Source: Oceanobacillus sp. FSL K6-2867
GTDB lineage: Bacteria; Bacillota; Bacilli; Bacillales; Amphibacillaceae
Length of the DNA: 64,000 nucleotides
Reading direction: 5' to 3'
NCBI RefSeq assembly: GCF_037963145.1
Contig: NZ_CP150144.1
Coordinates: forward strand, 4,092,001 to 4,156,000
Below the pieces are notes generated by a model. That model was not told the origin of the DNA. It did no database searches and saw only the letters and a list, made by a program, of their open reading frames with translations. The stretch's first letter is position 1. Every line of letters begins with the position of its first letter. Position numbers and translations under genes: made by a program. This document shows, piece after piece, positions 8,378 through 16,476 of the stretch.

Positions 8378-8611
8378 ATGCTAACGAAAGAAAAACTAGA
8401 ACGTATTAATATATTAGCAAAAAAAGCTAAAGAAGAAGGGTTATCGGAAAAGGAAAAAAAAGAACAAAAGCAATTAAGAGAAGAATATTTGAATAATGTA
8501 CGGAGTTCTTTTAAAAACCAATTTAAAACAATGACAGTAATTGACCCTGCTGGAAATGATGTTACACCACAAAAAGTACGAGATTTACAAAAAAGAAATA
8601 AAATGCATTAA
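8378..8611 (+). CDS. ynzC: YnzC/DUF896 family protein
   Basis: 77 residues starting MLTKEKLERINILAKKAKEE and continuing GLSEKEKKEQKQLREEYL, then VIDPAGNDVTPQKVRDLQKR. This is the helical-hairpin DUF896 family (YnzC, SOS regulon member in B. subtilis). Function is unknown in general. RBS GGGAGG lies before ATG 8378. It has its own stretch before it and a terminator after it (8632-8677). Confidence 0.88.
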   Translation: MLTKEKLERINILAKKAKEEGLSEKEKKEQKQLREEYLNNVRSSFKNQFKTMTVIDPAGNDVTPQKVRDLQKRNKMH

Positions 8612-8631
8612 TTGTTAATGCACCCTATCGT

Positions 8632-8677
8632 AAAGAACAGTTTGATCAATTAGATAAGTGATCATCTGTTCTTTGTT
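8632..8677 (+). terminator. ynzC terminator
   Basis: AAAGAACAG.TTGATCA paired with TGATCA.CTGTTCTTT, followed by T-rich sequence. Confidence 0.75.
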
Positions 8678-8821
8678 TGTATGACTGTTTATTTACTTAT
8701 TTATAATCTATTTTGTTTGGACAGCAAACAAAATAGAGGGAATTACTTGTTACAAAACCGGTTTCATTATAGAATGAAGTAGAATACTCCATTAATATAG
8801 AAACGAGAGGTGCAAGAAACT

Positions 8822-10825
8822 ATGTCACATGAGATTGAACAGTTATCAGTAAATACAATTCGTACCTTGTCGATTGATGCGATTGAGCATGCGAATTCCG
8901 GTCACCCAGGATTACCAATGGGAGCTGCGCCAATGGCATATACACTGTGGGCAGACTTCATGAATCATAATCCAAAGAATTCGAAATGGTTTAACCGAGA
9001 TAGGTTCGTACTTTCTGCGGGACATGGATCCATGCTATTATACAGCTTGCTTCACTTATCTGGCTACAATGTTACAATTGATGATTTGAAAAATTTCCGC
9101 CAATGGGATTCAAAAACACCCGGACATCCTGAAGTAAACCATACAGATGGTGTCGAAGCAACAACTGGTCCACTTGGACAAGGGATTGCAATGTCTGTTG
9201 GTATGGCAATGGCTGAAGCTCATTTAGCGGCTAAGTTTAATAAAGAAAATTTATCTATTGTTGACCATTACACGTATGCACTTGTTAGTGATGGCGATTT
9301 AATGGAAGGTATTTCACATGAAGCAGCATCCCTTGCAGGACATTTAGGTCTAGGCAAGTTAATTGCGTTATATGATTCAAACGATATTTCACTTGATGGT
9401 GACTTGAATCGTTCCTTCTCTGATAATACAGAGCAACGTTTTAAGGCTTATGGATGGCAGGTGATTCGTGTTGAAGACGGAAACGATTTAAATGCGATTC
9501 GTCATGCGATTAAAGAAGCACAAAACAATACAGCCCAGCCAACATTAATTGAGATAAAAACAATAATTGGTTATGGATCTCCAAATAAATCTGCGTCTGC
9601 ATCATCACATGGTGCACCTTTAGGAGCAGATGAAGTAGTACTAACAAAAGAATATTACAAATGGACACATGAGGATTTCCATGTGCCAGATGAAGTATAT
9701 GCGGATTTTAATGAAAAAATCGTAAAAGACGGTGCAGAAAAGGAATCACAATGGAATGAATTATTTACTGCTTACAAAGAGAAATATCCAGAAGCAGCTA
9801 AAGAGCTTGAACTGTCTATTAACGGAGAACTTCCTGCTGGATGGGAGAAAGAACTTCCAGTATTCCAGCCTGGTAAAGACACGTTAGCAACAAGGGCATC
9901 TTCCGGGAAGGTTCTAAATGCAATTGCAAAAGCAGTTCCTAACTTATTCGGCGGAAGCGCTGACCTAGCGGGATCCAATAAAACAACTATGAATGATGAA
10001 GATGATTATACTCGTGAAAACTACGCTGGGAGAAATATTTGGTTTGGTGTTCGTGAGCATGCAATGGGAGCAGCGTTGAATGGAATGGCATTACACGGTG
10101 GTTTAAATGTGTACGCAGGTACGTTCTTCGTGTTTAGTGACTATTTACGTCCAGCTGTTCGTTTATCTTCTATTATGAACACACCGGTTACGTACGTATT
10201 TACCCATGATTCCATTGCGGTCGGTGAAGATGGACCTACACACGAGCCTGTAGAGCATTTGGCAGCATTGCGTGCTATACCAGGATTATCCTTAATTCGT
10301 CCTGCTGACGCAAATGAAACACAAGCAGCATGGAGACTTGCGGTAGAATCAAAAGAACAACCAACTGCTCTAGTATTAACGAGACAAGACTTGCCAACAC
10401 TAGAAGGCACAAAGGAAAACGCTTATGAAGGTGTTAAAAAAGGTGCATATGTAATTAGTAAGTCTAAGAAAGAAACACCGGACGCATTATTGCTTGCAAC
10501 AGGATCTGAAGTTCAATTAGCGGTAGCAGCACAACAAGAATTACTAGAAAAAGATATTGATGTAAGTGTAGTAAGCATGCCTTCTTGGGATCGTTTCCAG
10601 CAGCAAGATGAAGCATATCGTAATGAAGTATTGCCACCGCATGTAAAAGCTCGTGTCGGTATTGAAATGGCGTCATCATTTGGTTGGGAGCGTTATGTAG
10701 GTGACGAAGGTGCAATCATTGGTATTGATCGTTTCGGTGCTTCAGCGAAAGGAGAAAAAGTAATCACTGAGTACGGATTTACAGTTGAAAATGTTATCAA
10801 ACATGTTAAGGAAGTTTTAAAATAA
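8822..10825 (+). CDS. tkt: transketolase
   Basis: 667 residues, the normal length. I use ATG 8822, spaced 9 bases from CGAGAGGTG; a GTG at 8810 would overlap that RBS. Thiamine-diphosphate site: [13 protein letters not shown] near residue 25, [16 protein letters not shown] near 65, and the GDG motif in [16 protein letters not shown] near 155. The catalytic Glu is in [18 protein letters not shown] near 410. The enzyme transfers C2 units in the non-oxidative pentose phosphate pathway in the cytosol and needs Mg and TPP. It is monocistronic, with a strong terminator at 10834-10872. Confidence 0.97.
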   Translation: MSHEIEQLSVNTIRTLSIDAIEHANSGHPGLPMGAAPMAYTLWADFMNHNPKNSKWFNRDRFVLSAGHGSMLLYSLLHLSGYNVTIDDLKNFRQWDSKTPGHPEVNHTDGVEATTGPLGQGIAMSVGMAMAEAHLAAKFNKENLSIVDHYTYALVSDGDLMEGISHEAASLAGHLGLGKLIALYDSNDISLDGDLNRSFSDNTEQRFKAYGWQVIRVEDGNDLNAIRHAIKEAQNNTAQPTLIEIKTIIGYGSPNKSASASSHGAPLGADEVVLTKEYYKWTHEDFHVPDEVYADFNEKIVKDGAEKESQWNELFTAYKEKYPEAAKELELSINGELPAGWEKELPVFQPGKDTLATRASSGKVLNAIAKAVPNLFGGSADLAGSNKTTMNDEDDYTRENYAGRNIWFGVREHAMGAALNGMALHGGLNVYAGTFFVFSDYLRPAVRLSSIMNTPVTYVFTHDSIAVGEDGPTHEPVEHLAALRAIPGLSLIRPADANETQAAWRLAVESKEQPTALVLTRQDLPTLEGTKENAYEGVKKGAYVISKSKKETPDALLLATGSEVQLAVAAQQELLEKDIDVSVVSMPSWDRFQQQDEAYRNEVLPPHVKARVGIEMASSFGWERYVGDEGAIIGIDRFGASAKGEKVITEYGFTVENVIKHVKEVLK

Positions 10826-10833
10826 AAAACTTC

Positions 10834-10872
10834 AAATAAAGATGGTCCCATAATGGAACCATCTTTATTTTA
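10834..10872 (+). terminator. tkt terminator
   Basis: Long stem AAATAAAGATGGTTCC-type: AAATAAAGATGGTCC pairs with GGAACCATCTTTATTT and is followed by T-rich sequence. Confidence 0.85.
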
Positions 10873-11066
10873 TGCGAAATTGTATCTTACGAAGAAAGCT
10901 TTCTAGTAAATTTTTCAATCATAGAAAAGGTAATATCCCAGAAAAAATTATTATTTCCTTTTGTTTTGTCTTTTCGACAAAATTAGTTGTTATTTGCATG
11001 TTAATATGACATTCTTCTCTATCTGACTTCTCTATAATAGAATGAAAAGGGAGGAGACTAGATGTG

Positions 11067-11522
11067 ATGGAGTATGCTATTTATTGGATCAAAGAGGATG
11101 TCGCAAGATCTTATTTTCACAAATGTGATATACTTTACCGCTTTTTTAAAGAATATGAGGCTAATCCAACGAGAGAAGATTTAAAAGCACAATACATATA
11201 TATTACCCATCATATTCCTTTACAGACAATTGCAGCACAGTTAAATGTTCAAGCCTTTGAGCATATTTCTATCAAAACAGATGGTCATATGCTCTACTTA
11301 AATAAAAATGAAATTACAATTTGTCTTTATGCTGAAAATGGGCATTTGTATTTCCGGTGCACAGAACTGGAAGAAGCTGCGATGTTATTATTTCCTATGT
11401 TGCGCAATTGTCATCCCTTTGTATTTGTACAAGGGAAAAATGTATCAAATTATGGGTGGATCTCTCCGATTACACAAAATAACCATATTAGAATGAGACA
11501 AATATTGTATTCACGGCTATAA
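11067..11522 (+). CDS. sirA: SirA-like sporulation inhibitor of DnaA
   Basis: 151 residues, start ATG 11067 (GTG 11064 is an alternative) behind GGGAGGAG. The beginning MEYAIYWIKEDVARSYFHKC with YRFFKEYE, and the end WISPITQNNHIRMRQILY, match the SirA/YneE family. In B. subtilis, SirA binds DnaA domain I to stop replication initiation when sporulation starts. Position between tkt and yneF is the same as in B. subtilis. Its last 30 bp plus downstream DNA are duplicated at 12590-12619. Confidence 0.82.
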   Translation: MEYAIYWIKEDVARSYFHKCDILYRFFKEYEANPTREDLKAQYIYITHHIPLQTIAAQLNVQAFEHISIKTDGHMLYLNKNEITICLYAENGHLYFRCTELEEAAMLLFPMLRNCHPFVFVQGKNVSNYGWISPITQNNHIRMRQILYSRL

Positions 11523-11533
11523 TTTAATATACT
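11504..11533 (+). repeat. left direct repeat at sirA 3' end
   Basis: 30 bp starting attgtattcacggctataa, matched at 12590-12619 with one G/A difference. It covers the last codons and stop of sirA and bounds a 1,086-bp inserted segment. Confidence 0.75.
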
Positions 11534-11594
11534 TTACAAAATCTTTAACGCTGCAATAATTGGAAACTATTGACAGTACTGACGCTTTATAAAA

Positions 11595-11625
11595 CAAAGC
11601 CCCTACAATTGAGTAAGGGCTTTTC
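11595..11625. terminator. bidirectional terminator between sirA and yjzC-like gene
   Basis: AAGCCC and GGGCTT stem with T-runs on both sides, usable by sirA (plus) and by the YjzC-like gene (minus). Confidence 0.65.
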
Positions 11626-11638
11626 CATTGCTCTCATA

Positions 11639-11821
11639 TTATGCTTTAACCCAATTAGCAGCTTCATTACTAGATGGAGAAGGAGGGAATTGCTCGCCTT
11701 CTTCTATTTCAATCTCAGTGTTGTCCTGAGTAGTTGATCCACCATCCACTAAGCTGTCTACTTTAAAAGTTCCGCTTTCTGGTGCTTTTTCTCCTGTCTT
11801 AAAAGTTTGCTTGTTTGCCAT
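11639..11821 (-). CDS. YjzC-like small protein
   Basis: 60 residues: MANKQTFKTGEKAPESGTFK, then VDSLVDGGSTTQ, and an end with EEGEQFPPSPSSNEAANWVK. The layout (xxFKxGxKAPxSGxY..., then EGxxFPP) is that of the YjzC family, short Bacillaceae proteins of unknown function. A strong RBS TAGGAGGTGG precedes ATG. It lies inside the segment flanked by sirA-end repeats, so it is part of the inserted cargo. Confidence 0.7.
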   Translation of the reverse strand: MANKQTFKTGEKAPESGTFKVDSLVDGGSTTQDNTEIEIEEGEQFPPSPSSNEAANWVKA

Positions 11822-11933
11822 GATTCTCCACCTCCTAATAATTTAGTAAAGAATTTTAAAGGGCTATGTTACGTGTAGTTTACTGTGAAAAGGGTATTAT
11901 TATTTGTGAACTTAATAGGGAGGGGATTAGCAG

Positions 11934-12209
11934 ATGCGATTACTAAAGACAAAAACATATACAAGAGGTTATACAAAAGATATAAGTATATATGGTCAAT
12001 CCTTAGAAGTTTACTTTAAAAAGAAATATACTTTTTTTCAATTAGTTGGAGATGTGTTAGTGGGGATTTTCTTTGTTACTGGAAGTATATTAAATTTCTT
12101 TTCTTCTACTGAGTTATTTGGAAGTATAGCTTATTTATTAGGAAGTCTCTCGCTCACTATACGCCCCTTGTTAAAAATACTAAGAAATATGTGGATTTAT
12201 AAAAACTAA
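11934..12209 (+). CDS. YrhK-like two-helix membrane protein
   Basis: 91 residues with RBS GGGAGGGG before ATG 11934. After a basic N-terminus (MRLLKTKTYTRGYTKD) come two membrane segments: LVGDVLVGIFFVTGSILNFF near 38-57, and LFGSIAYLLGSLSLTIRPLL near 62-81. A pair of helices joined by a short FFSSTE loop and ending in IRPLLK is the pattern of the YrhK domain. Function is unknown. It lies within the inserted segment after sirA. Confidence 0.6.
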   Translation: MRLLKTKTYTRGYTKDISIYGQSLEVYFKKKYTFFQLVGDVLVGIFFVTGSILNFFSSTELFGSIAYLLGSLSLTIRPLLKILRNMWIYKN

Positions 12210-12589
12210 TCCCATAATTAAGCATAGCTTTATAAGGACTATTTGATATATCATCTTATGTATTCCCTGTAATTGGAGAAATGAAAACATGGTAAATTAA
12301 GTGGTGGGGTGCCAAGAGTACGAATCTGGAATTAAAAATGTTCTTGAGAAATTACGGGTTAAATATAACAATAAGCAAGGGGAGGAGACAAACACTAATC
12401 TATTGTACATTAAAGCATGTATGATAATAAATTACCGCTTCTATTTTGCAATTTCAATTCAGCATCAAAATCCGTCCAAAATAGATAGGTTTTTGTCCAT
12501 TATTCTGTATTGTAAGACAAGCTCATATGAATCAATAAAGTAGTCATGCCAGCGATTTTCATTAATTTATTACAATCTTTTCGTAATCG
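12210..12589. other. rest of the insertion after sirA, no convincing gene
   Basis: An 80-codon open frame (12301-12543) has no RBS and amino-acid use unlike its neighbours. On the other strand, stop-interrupted sequence between 12540 and 12420 could be a decayed gene. I see no motif. Confidence 0.3.
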
Positions 12590-12619
12590 ATTGTATTCAC
12601 AGCTATAATTTAATATACT
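12590..12619 (+). repeat. right direct repeat (copy of sirA 3' end)
   Basis: Copy of 11504-11533 with one difference. Removing the 1,086-bp segment between the repeats would put sirA's stop about 46 bp before yneF, a spacing normal for this locus. Confidence 0.75.
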
Positions 12620-12654
12620 GTATAAGAGACAACACGAAGGAGGAAGAACTAGAA

Positions 12655-12876
12655 ATGAGCACAATTTGGGTCGTATTAATTGCTATAGCAGCGTTAATTG
12701 CTGGTGTTGCTCTTGGATTTTTCATTGCAAGAAAATATATGATGAGCTATTTGAAAAAGAATCCACCTATTAATGAGCAGATGCTTCGGACATTAATGAT
12801 GCAAATGGGCCAAAAACCATCGCAAAAGAAAATTAATCAAATGATGCGTGCAATGAACAATCAAAGTGATAAGTAA
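12655..12876 (+). CDS. yneF: YneF family membrane protein (prophage attachment gene)
   Basis: 73 residues: [20 protein letters not shown] then [10 protein letters not shown], one N-terminal membrane helix followed by a basic tail with [20 protein letters not shown] and [12 protein letters not shown]. This is the UPF0154/YneF family, conserved in Firmicutes. RBS GAAGGAGG lies at proper spacing. Its last 80 bp are repeated exactly at 41839-41918. The prophage uses this 3' end as attB and restores the coding sequence on integration, so the gene stays intact. Confidence 0.92.
   Translation: MSTIWVVLIAIAALIAGVALGFFIARKYMMSYLKKNPPINEQMLRTLMMQMGQKPSQKKINQMMRAMNNQSDK
12797..12876 (+). repeat. attL: 80-bp direct repeat at yneF 3' end
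   Basis: Starts tgatgcaaatgggccaaaaa and runs to the yneF stop codon. Identical over 80 bp to 41839-41918, with flanks diverging at once on both sides. The integrase gene begins 239 bp inside. This defines a 29,042-bp integrated unit. Confidence 0.93.
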
Positions 12877-12884
12877 AAGCAAGC

Positions 12885-12899
12885 GTATCAAGGGTTTGA
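12885..12899 (+). promoter_or_regulatory. possible integrase arm-type site (left)
   Basis: GTATCAAGGGTTTGA lies 9 bp inside attL. The near copy GTATCAAGGACTTGA lies at 41827-41841, overlapping the start of attR. They are in the same orientation with two differences. Arm-site function is inference. Confidence 0.35.
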
Positions 12900-12988
12900 C
12901 AGTATTTAGTTAACCCTTTTACATAGAAAAACTTTGTTTTGGTTAATCTATCACCGCACTTTATAAATAATTAGGTTAATTTTTCTCG

Positions 12989-13036
12989 AAAACCACTTAC
13001 CTGTTGAAAAATAAAGCAGAAGGAGTGGTTTTTTTA
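12989..13036 (+). terminator. terminator behind yneF in the integrated state
   Basis: AACCACT...AGTGGTT stem with TTTTTTT. It is element-borne DNA. A similar terminator (41999-42045) lies beyond attR and is the host's own, so the element supplies a replacement. Confidence 0.75.
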
Positions 13037-13115
13037 TGTTTTTAAGCAATTTTTGGTTAATTTTTCTTCACTTAATTTTATCTTTTGAAAAATTAAGTAG
13101 GGGTGGTGATATGTC

Positions 13116-14033
13116 ATGTTAATAGAGGATATTTTAAAAGAGTATGAATATTATTGCTTATCGAGAAATTTTACTAAAAAAACATTGATTAATAAACGTC
13201 AAGAATATAAACAGTTAAAGGTGTTTCTTGAAACAAAAAGAGGAATAACTGAATTAGAAAGTGTTACTTCACATGATTTAAAGTCTTATGTTCGTCAAAA
13301 ACAGGTTAAAGGGTTAAAAGCACAATCTATTGTTTCAATGGCAAAACAGGTCAAAGCATTTTTTAATTGGTGCGTGAAGGAAGAATATTTGCAGAAGAAC
13401 CCAATGGACAAGGTTACATTGCCAAAACTACCTAAAATGTTATTGACAGGTTTAACAACAAAAGAAGTAATAGCCATGATGGAGTCGTTCAACAACAAGG
13501 AATATTTAGAGATAAGAAATAAGGCGGTTATTGCTATGATGAGTGATTGTGGCTTACGTGCTATGGAGATTGCAGGGATAAAAGAGCAAGATGTTCGTGA
13601 AACGGATATTAAGGTGTTTGGGAAAGGAAATAAGGAACGTATAGTATTTATATCTCCTGCATTAAAAAAGATTCTAATACGATATGAACGGATTAAAAAG
13701 CAATATTTCAAGGACAGAATCAAATACAATGATAATTATTTTCTTGCCTATCAAGGGAAAGCAATGTCAACAGTAGCAGTTTATAATCTTGTCATAGAAG
13801 CAAGTGAACGTGTAGGGATAAAAGGGAGAAGAGTATCGCCTCACATGTTCCGTCATTATTATGCAGTCCAGAGCATTATGGCAGGGATTGATGTCTATAG
13901 TTTAAGTCGCTTATTAGGTCATTCTCAAGTAACAACTACACAGCGTTATTTAGAATCATTGCATGATGATGAATTAAGCAAAAAAGCTGCATCATCAAGT
14001 CCATTAATGAATTTAAATAAAGGGCGTGACTAA
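13116..14033 (+). CDS. int: tyrosine site-specific integrase
   Basis: 305 residues with the XerC/D-type plan: an N-terminal core-binding SAM-like domain (to about 100), then the catalytic domain. Visible catalytic residues are Arg in DCGLRAMEIAG, His and Arg in SPHMFRHYYAV, and His and Tyr in LLGHSQVTTTQRYLES. ATG 13116 follows GGGGTGGTGAT. It is adjacent to attL and points inward, the usual place for the enzyme that recombines attP with yneF attB. A three-gene small-ORF string follows at once, starting 3 bp after the stop. Confidence 0.95.
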   Translation: MLIEDILKEYEYYCLSRNFTKKTLINKRQEYKQLKVFLETKRGITELESVTSHDLKSYVRQKQVKGLKAQSIVSMAKQVKAFFNWCVKEEYLQKNPMDKVTLPKLPKMLLTGLTTKEVIAMMESFNNKEYLEIRNKAVIAMMSDCGLRAMEIAGIKEQDVRETDIKVFGKGNKERIVFISPALKKILIRYERIKKQYFKDRIKYNDNYFLAYQGKAMSTVAVYNLVIEASERVGIKGRRVSPHMFRHYYAVQSIMAGIDVYSLSRLLGHSQVTTTQRYLESLHDDELSKKAASSSPLMNLNKGRD

Positions 14034-14035
14034 CA

Positions 14036-14203
14036 ATGAAAGAAATTAACATCGGCAGCCAAACCATTAAAATTGAAGCTTCTTATGATGAGGTTGCTAA
14101 AGTTGTGCAAGTTTTAGATAAATATTGGCTCAATAACGATGATGAGACTATAAAAAAACTAGCATATCAGCTACAAAATCCAAAAGTTAAGCCCGATTCT
14201 TGA
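14036..14203 (+). CDS. small protein after integrase, unknown
   Basis: 55 residues, MKEINIGSQTIKIEASYDEV then AKVVQVLDKYWLNNDDETIK, starting 3 bp after the integrase stop and so translationally coupled. The size and place would fit an excisionase-like or integrase-partner protein, but no HTH is evident. I do not recognise it. Confidence 0.55.
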   Translation: MKEINIGSQTIKIEASYDEVAKVVQVLDKYWLNNDDETIKKLAYQLQNPKVKPDS

Positions 14204-14382
14204 AGATAGTTAGCAAAATCGAGCTGCCCATTGATGATTATCAATAGCAGGAGTTAAACAATATATCATTATTTGTTATATTTATCTGAATTTAATTAAA
14301 ATTTAATTAAATAACTTGATTTTTAATTAAGCTATATTTATAATTAATCACTAACGAGCTGGAGTATATAGGAGGTTTTTAT

Positions 14383-14562
14383 ATGGAAGACATTAATAAT
14401 AAAGAGGAGCGAGAAATTATAAAAAAAGAAGTGCATGGGAACTGCACACTCGTGTTTTATAAACACCCAGAACCTATAGAAGATAAAGTGATAGGGATGG
14501 ATTTATACGAAACCTTAGCAGATTTGTTAATACGTCAATATAAATCACAAAGCCATTCATAA
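14383..14562 (+). CDS. small protein, unknown
   Basis: 59 residues, MEDINNKEEREIIKKEVHGN then CTLVFYKHPEPIEDKV and a helical end (LYETLADLLIRQYKSQ). A strong RBS TAGGAGG precedes ATG. It sits between integrase and the lipoprotein in the left arm. Small proteins of this kind are common in plasmid and ICE left arms; function unknown. Confidence 0.55.
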   Translation: MEDINNKEEREIIKKEVHGNCTLVFYKHPEPIEDKVIGMDLYETLADLLIRQYKSQSHS

Positions 14563-14616
14563 TAGAGTGAGTGTTATAACTTAAAGAGACACATTTTAAT
14601 AAGGAGTTGTTAACCA

Positions 14617-14748
14617 ATGGCTAAAAAGACAGAGATAATACTTGTTAGAGAAGAGTTTGCAGGCAAAGTAGATTTAAATGAGTATTTTAGAAAATTGTTG
14701 ATTGAAGCTATAAAAAATGATGAAATGACCTATGATTTCAAGAAGTAA
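14617..14748 (+). CDS. small protein, unknown
   Basis: 43 residues, MAKKTEIILVREEFAGKVDL then NEYFRKLLIEAIKNDEMTYD, with RBS AAGGAG. It is followed by a strong terminator (14771-14815), which closes the integrase operon. No family is recognised. Confidence 0.5.
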   Translation: MAKKTEIILVREEFAGKVDLNEYFRKLLIEAIKNDEMTYDFKK

Positions 14749-14770
14749 TATCACCTAGTCATAAGTAAAA

Positions 14771-14815
14771 ATAAAATCACCAAGGAGAAAGTTTCTCTAG
14801 GTGATTTTATTTTTG
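14771..14815 (+). terminator. terminator of the integrase operon
   Basis: Nested stem AAAATCACC..GGAGAAA / TTTCTC..GGTGATTTT followed by ATTTTT. Confidence 0.85.
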
Positions 14816-14904
14816 GCAATTTTCCTATAAAACTGAATATATTTATTGTATAATCATATTGTCATAGGTAATTATGTTTACAAAACAAAAGTGGAGATGG
14901 TTTT

Positions 14905-15426
14905 ATGAGAAAAACGCTGTTACTGTTGGGTATGACTATTTTTACGATTAGCTTGGTGGCATGTAATGTAGAAACTGTAGCACCGAAAGAGAACACAGAA
15001 GCTAAGACGTCAGAAGACATCCAAGAAGCAAGAGAAAAGCGTGAAGAAGCTAGAAAAGACAGGGAAGAAGCTAGAAAAGCAAAAGAACAAGAAGAAGCAA
15101 ATCAAGGTATGTCGGAAGAGGAAATTGTAAGTGCTCTTCAAAAACGAATGGAAGGCTCATTTGAAGTTGATTTTGATAAAAAGAATAAAGCGTTTACTCT
15201 TATTCCTATTAACGAAGGGGTAATCAAAGAATTAGATATGTACGCTAGTGGTGATATTGGCATTGAAATGTGGAATGAAACAGTTGATGCAACTACTGAT
15301 TTATCCGAGACTATAAAAGAGGAACTTGGTGAGGGATATCATGTCGTGTTACTTAATGGTGATAAAATAGCTATATTATGGATAACTGATGGCGAAGTAA
15401 AGCATGATGTAATCAAGGATGAGTAA
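14905..15426 (+). CDS. element-encoded lipoprotein, possible superinfection-exclusion type
   Basis: 173 residues. Signal peptide MRKTLLLLGMTIFTISL with lipobox VAC, so Cys about 20 would be lipidated. A strongly charged helix follows (EAREKREEARKDREEARKAK), then a folded domain of about 100 residues (EEIVSALQKRMEGSFEVDFD to GDKIAILWITDGEVKHDV). It is monocistronic with its own terminator, typical of lysogenic-conversion genes expressed in the prophage state. Some phages use such lipoproteins for superinfection exclusion; that is analogy, not homology. It has no recognised family. Confidence 0.7.
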   Translation: MRKTLLLLGMTIFTISLVACNVETVAPKENTEAKTSEDIQEAREKREEARKDREEARKAKEQEEANQGMSEEEIVSALQKRMEGSFEVDFDKKNKAFTLIPINEGVIKELDMYASGDIGIEMWNETVDATTDLSETIKEELGEGYHVVLLNGDKIAILWITDGEVKHDVIKDE

Positions 15427-15452
15427 TGACATATTTATTGAACGTGGAAAAT

Positions 15453-15483
15453 GAAAGCATCTCTTTTTTAAGGATGCTTTTTC
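15453..15483 (+). terminator. lipoprotein gene terminator
   Basis: AAGCATC...GATGCTT stem with TTTTCC. Confidence 0.75.
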
Positions 15484-15690
15484 CTTTGTAAATCAGCCTT
15501 TCTACGTGGTTTAAACCTCAACAAAGCAATTAAATTCAGATGCCTCTATAACGCATTTATAGCCGTTCTGAGAGATTTTCAATAATGGTGAATCTCTTTA
15601 TCCAAGGATATAGGAAGCGCAAAATAAGTGCTTTCAAAAGGGTTTACTGTATGAGGGGTACTTTATTTATAAAAACTTTTTTCAAATACA

Positions 15691-15732
15691 CGAACATTTG
15701 CCGTCCTCAAAGCTATTTAAGTGAAGGGGTTA
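15691..15732 (+). repeat. noncoding motif 1, copy 1
   Basis: Begins CGAACATTTGCCGTCC, followed by AAAGCTATTTA and TGAAGGGG. A close copy lies at 17841-17882; the pair flanks the Rep-like gene. The upstream 40 bp are also similar. Confidence 0.7.
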
Positions 15733-15933
15733 AAAAGGATTAGTCTATTTGTTATGACTTAAATTTTCTAAAATGTAGGTGAATTTAAAGAAAGAGGAAG
15801 AAATAGGTGTTTGTTAAAGATTGGGGTTTGGGGCTTGCCCCAAGGTCTTTTACCGAGCGTAAGCGAAAAAGATAAGATATACATATTTTATTCTATTTAC
15901 TATTGTATTCTATTTATACTGTGTTAAAAAGCA

Positions 15934-16056
15934 CCCAAAAAAGAATTTATTTGACACCCCACCTGTATCAAAAAACACCCAAAAAGGTAACTGTTTGATA
16001 CTTCTAAATATAACCTGTGTTATTTTACTGCCAAAAAGGGAGTGTTTTGACACCCC
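15934..16056 (+). repeat. three iteron-like repeats (candidate origin)
   Basis: Three ~27-bp units of the form CCAAAAARG-N4-6-TTTGAYACYYC begin at 15934, 15978 and about 16029, 45-50 bp apart. Units 1 and 3 both contain TTTGACACCCC. Direct repeats of this size upstream of a Rep-like gene are typical of theta-type origins. They could also be operators, as TTGACA resembles a -35 box. Confidence 0.55.
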
Positions 16057-16100
16057 TAAATAAGAGAAAGGGTTCAATTGTGCCTAAAATTTCATTGGGT

Positions 16101-16150
16101 AAAAATACGGAAAATTCCCCCTACCTGGGGCGATAAACTAGTGAAGGGAT
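16101..16150 (+). repeat. noncoding motif 2, copy 1
   Basis: 50 bp starting aaaaatacggaaaatt, with central GGGCGATAAA, matching 17761-17810 over the same length. The variable centre forms a CCCC/GGGG hairpin here but not in the other copy, which argues against a conserved RNA stem. Confidence 0.65.
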
Positions 16151-16246
16151 AAAAACTTTTTAAAACCATTGTGGTTGAAAGGACACTTAGAGCCTTTACC
16201 ACTAGATGGTTATACATATTAATCATTTAAAGGGGGATAGACAATT

Positions 16247-16414
16247 ATGATAAGTAACAACTTCTTTTTCTGTTACGACAAAAAGGTTATGAAGTATTTG
16301 AAATATGATAAAGGCATCGGATTTATTACTTCTGCAATTCACGAAAAAACAGGTAATAAATTTTGGTTGTTCCAAATCACACCAGAGCTAAATGAAGCGT
16401 TACAAGAAGTTTAA
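16247..16414 (+). CDS. DUF5659-like small protein
   Basis: 55 residues, MISNNFFFCYDKKVMKYLKY then DKGIGFITSAIHEKTGNKFW and LFQITPELNEALQ. The pattern (FFCYxxxxMxYLKxxKGI..., then TGxKFWLFxxTxxLxxAL) resembles the short DUF5659 proteins found near replication genes of plasmids and integrative elements. RBS AAAGGGGG. It precedes the Rep-like gene by 62 bp. Function unknown. Confidence 0.6.
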   Translation: MISNNFFFCYDKKVMKYLKYDKGIGFITSAIHEKTGNKFWLFQITPELNEALQEV

Positions 16415-16476
16415 CTAAAACCGATTGCAAGGTAAATTGCTAGGATAATCAGTAAATAATAAGGAGTAATCAAACA

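Larger units (their letters stand above)
15484..16246. other. 760-bp gene-free region, candidate replication origin/control region
   Basis: No ORF. It contains a motif copy (15691-15732), a GC-rich hairpin GGGGCTTGCCCC (about 15830-15843), three iteron-like repeats (15934-16056) and a second motif copy (16101-16150), then leads to the DUF5659-like gene and the Rep-like gene. Length, repeats and position fit a plasmid-type origin. Confidence 0.5.

Noticed and set aside
12301..12543. 80-residue ORF in the insertion after sirA
   Set aside because: No RBS, unusual composition, and the opposite strand also looks like decayed coding sequence. Kept only as a note.
16101..16150. Riboswitch or small self-cleaving ribozyme in the duplicated modules
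   Set aside because: The only obvious stem (CCCC/GGGG) is lost in the second copy, and no known riboswitch core was recognised. Left as an unexplained motif.
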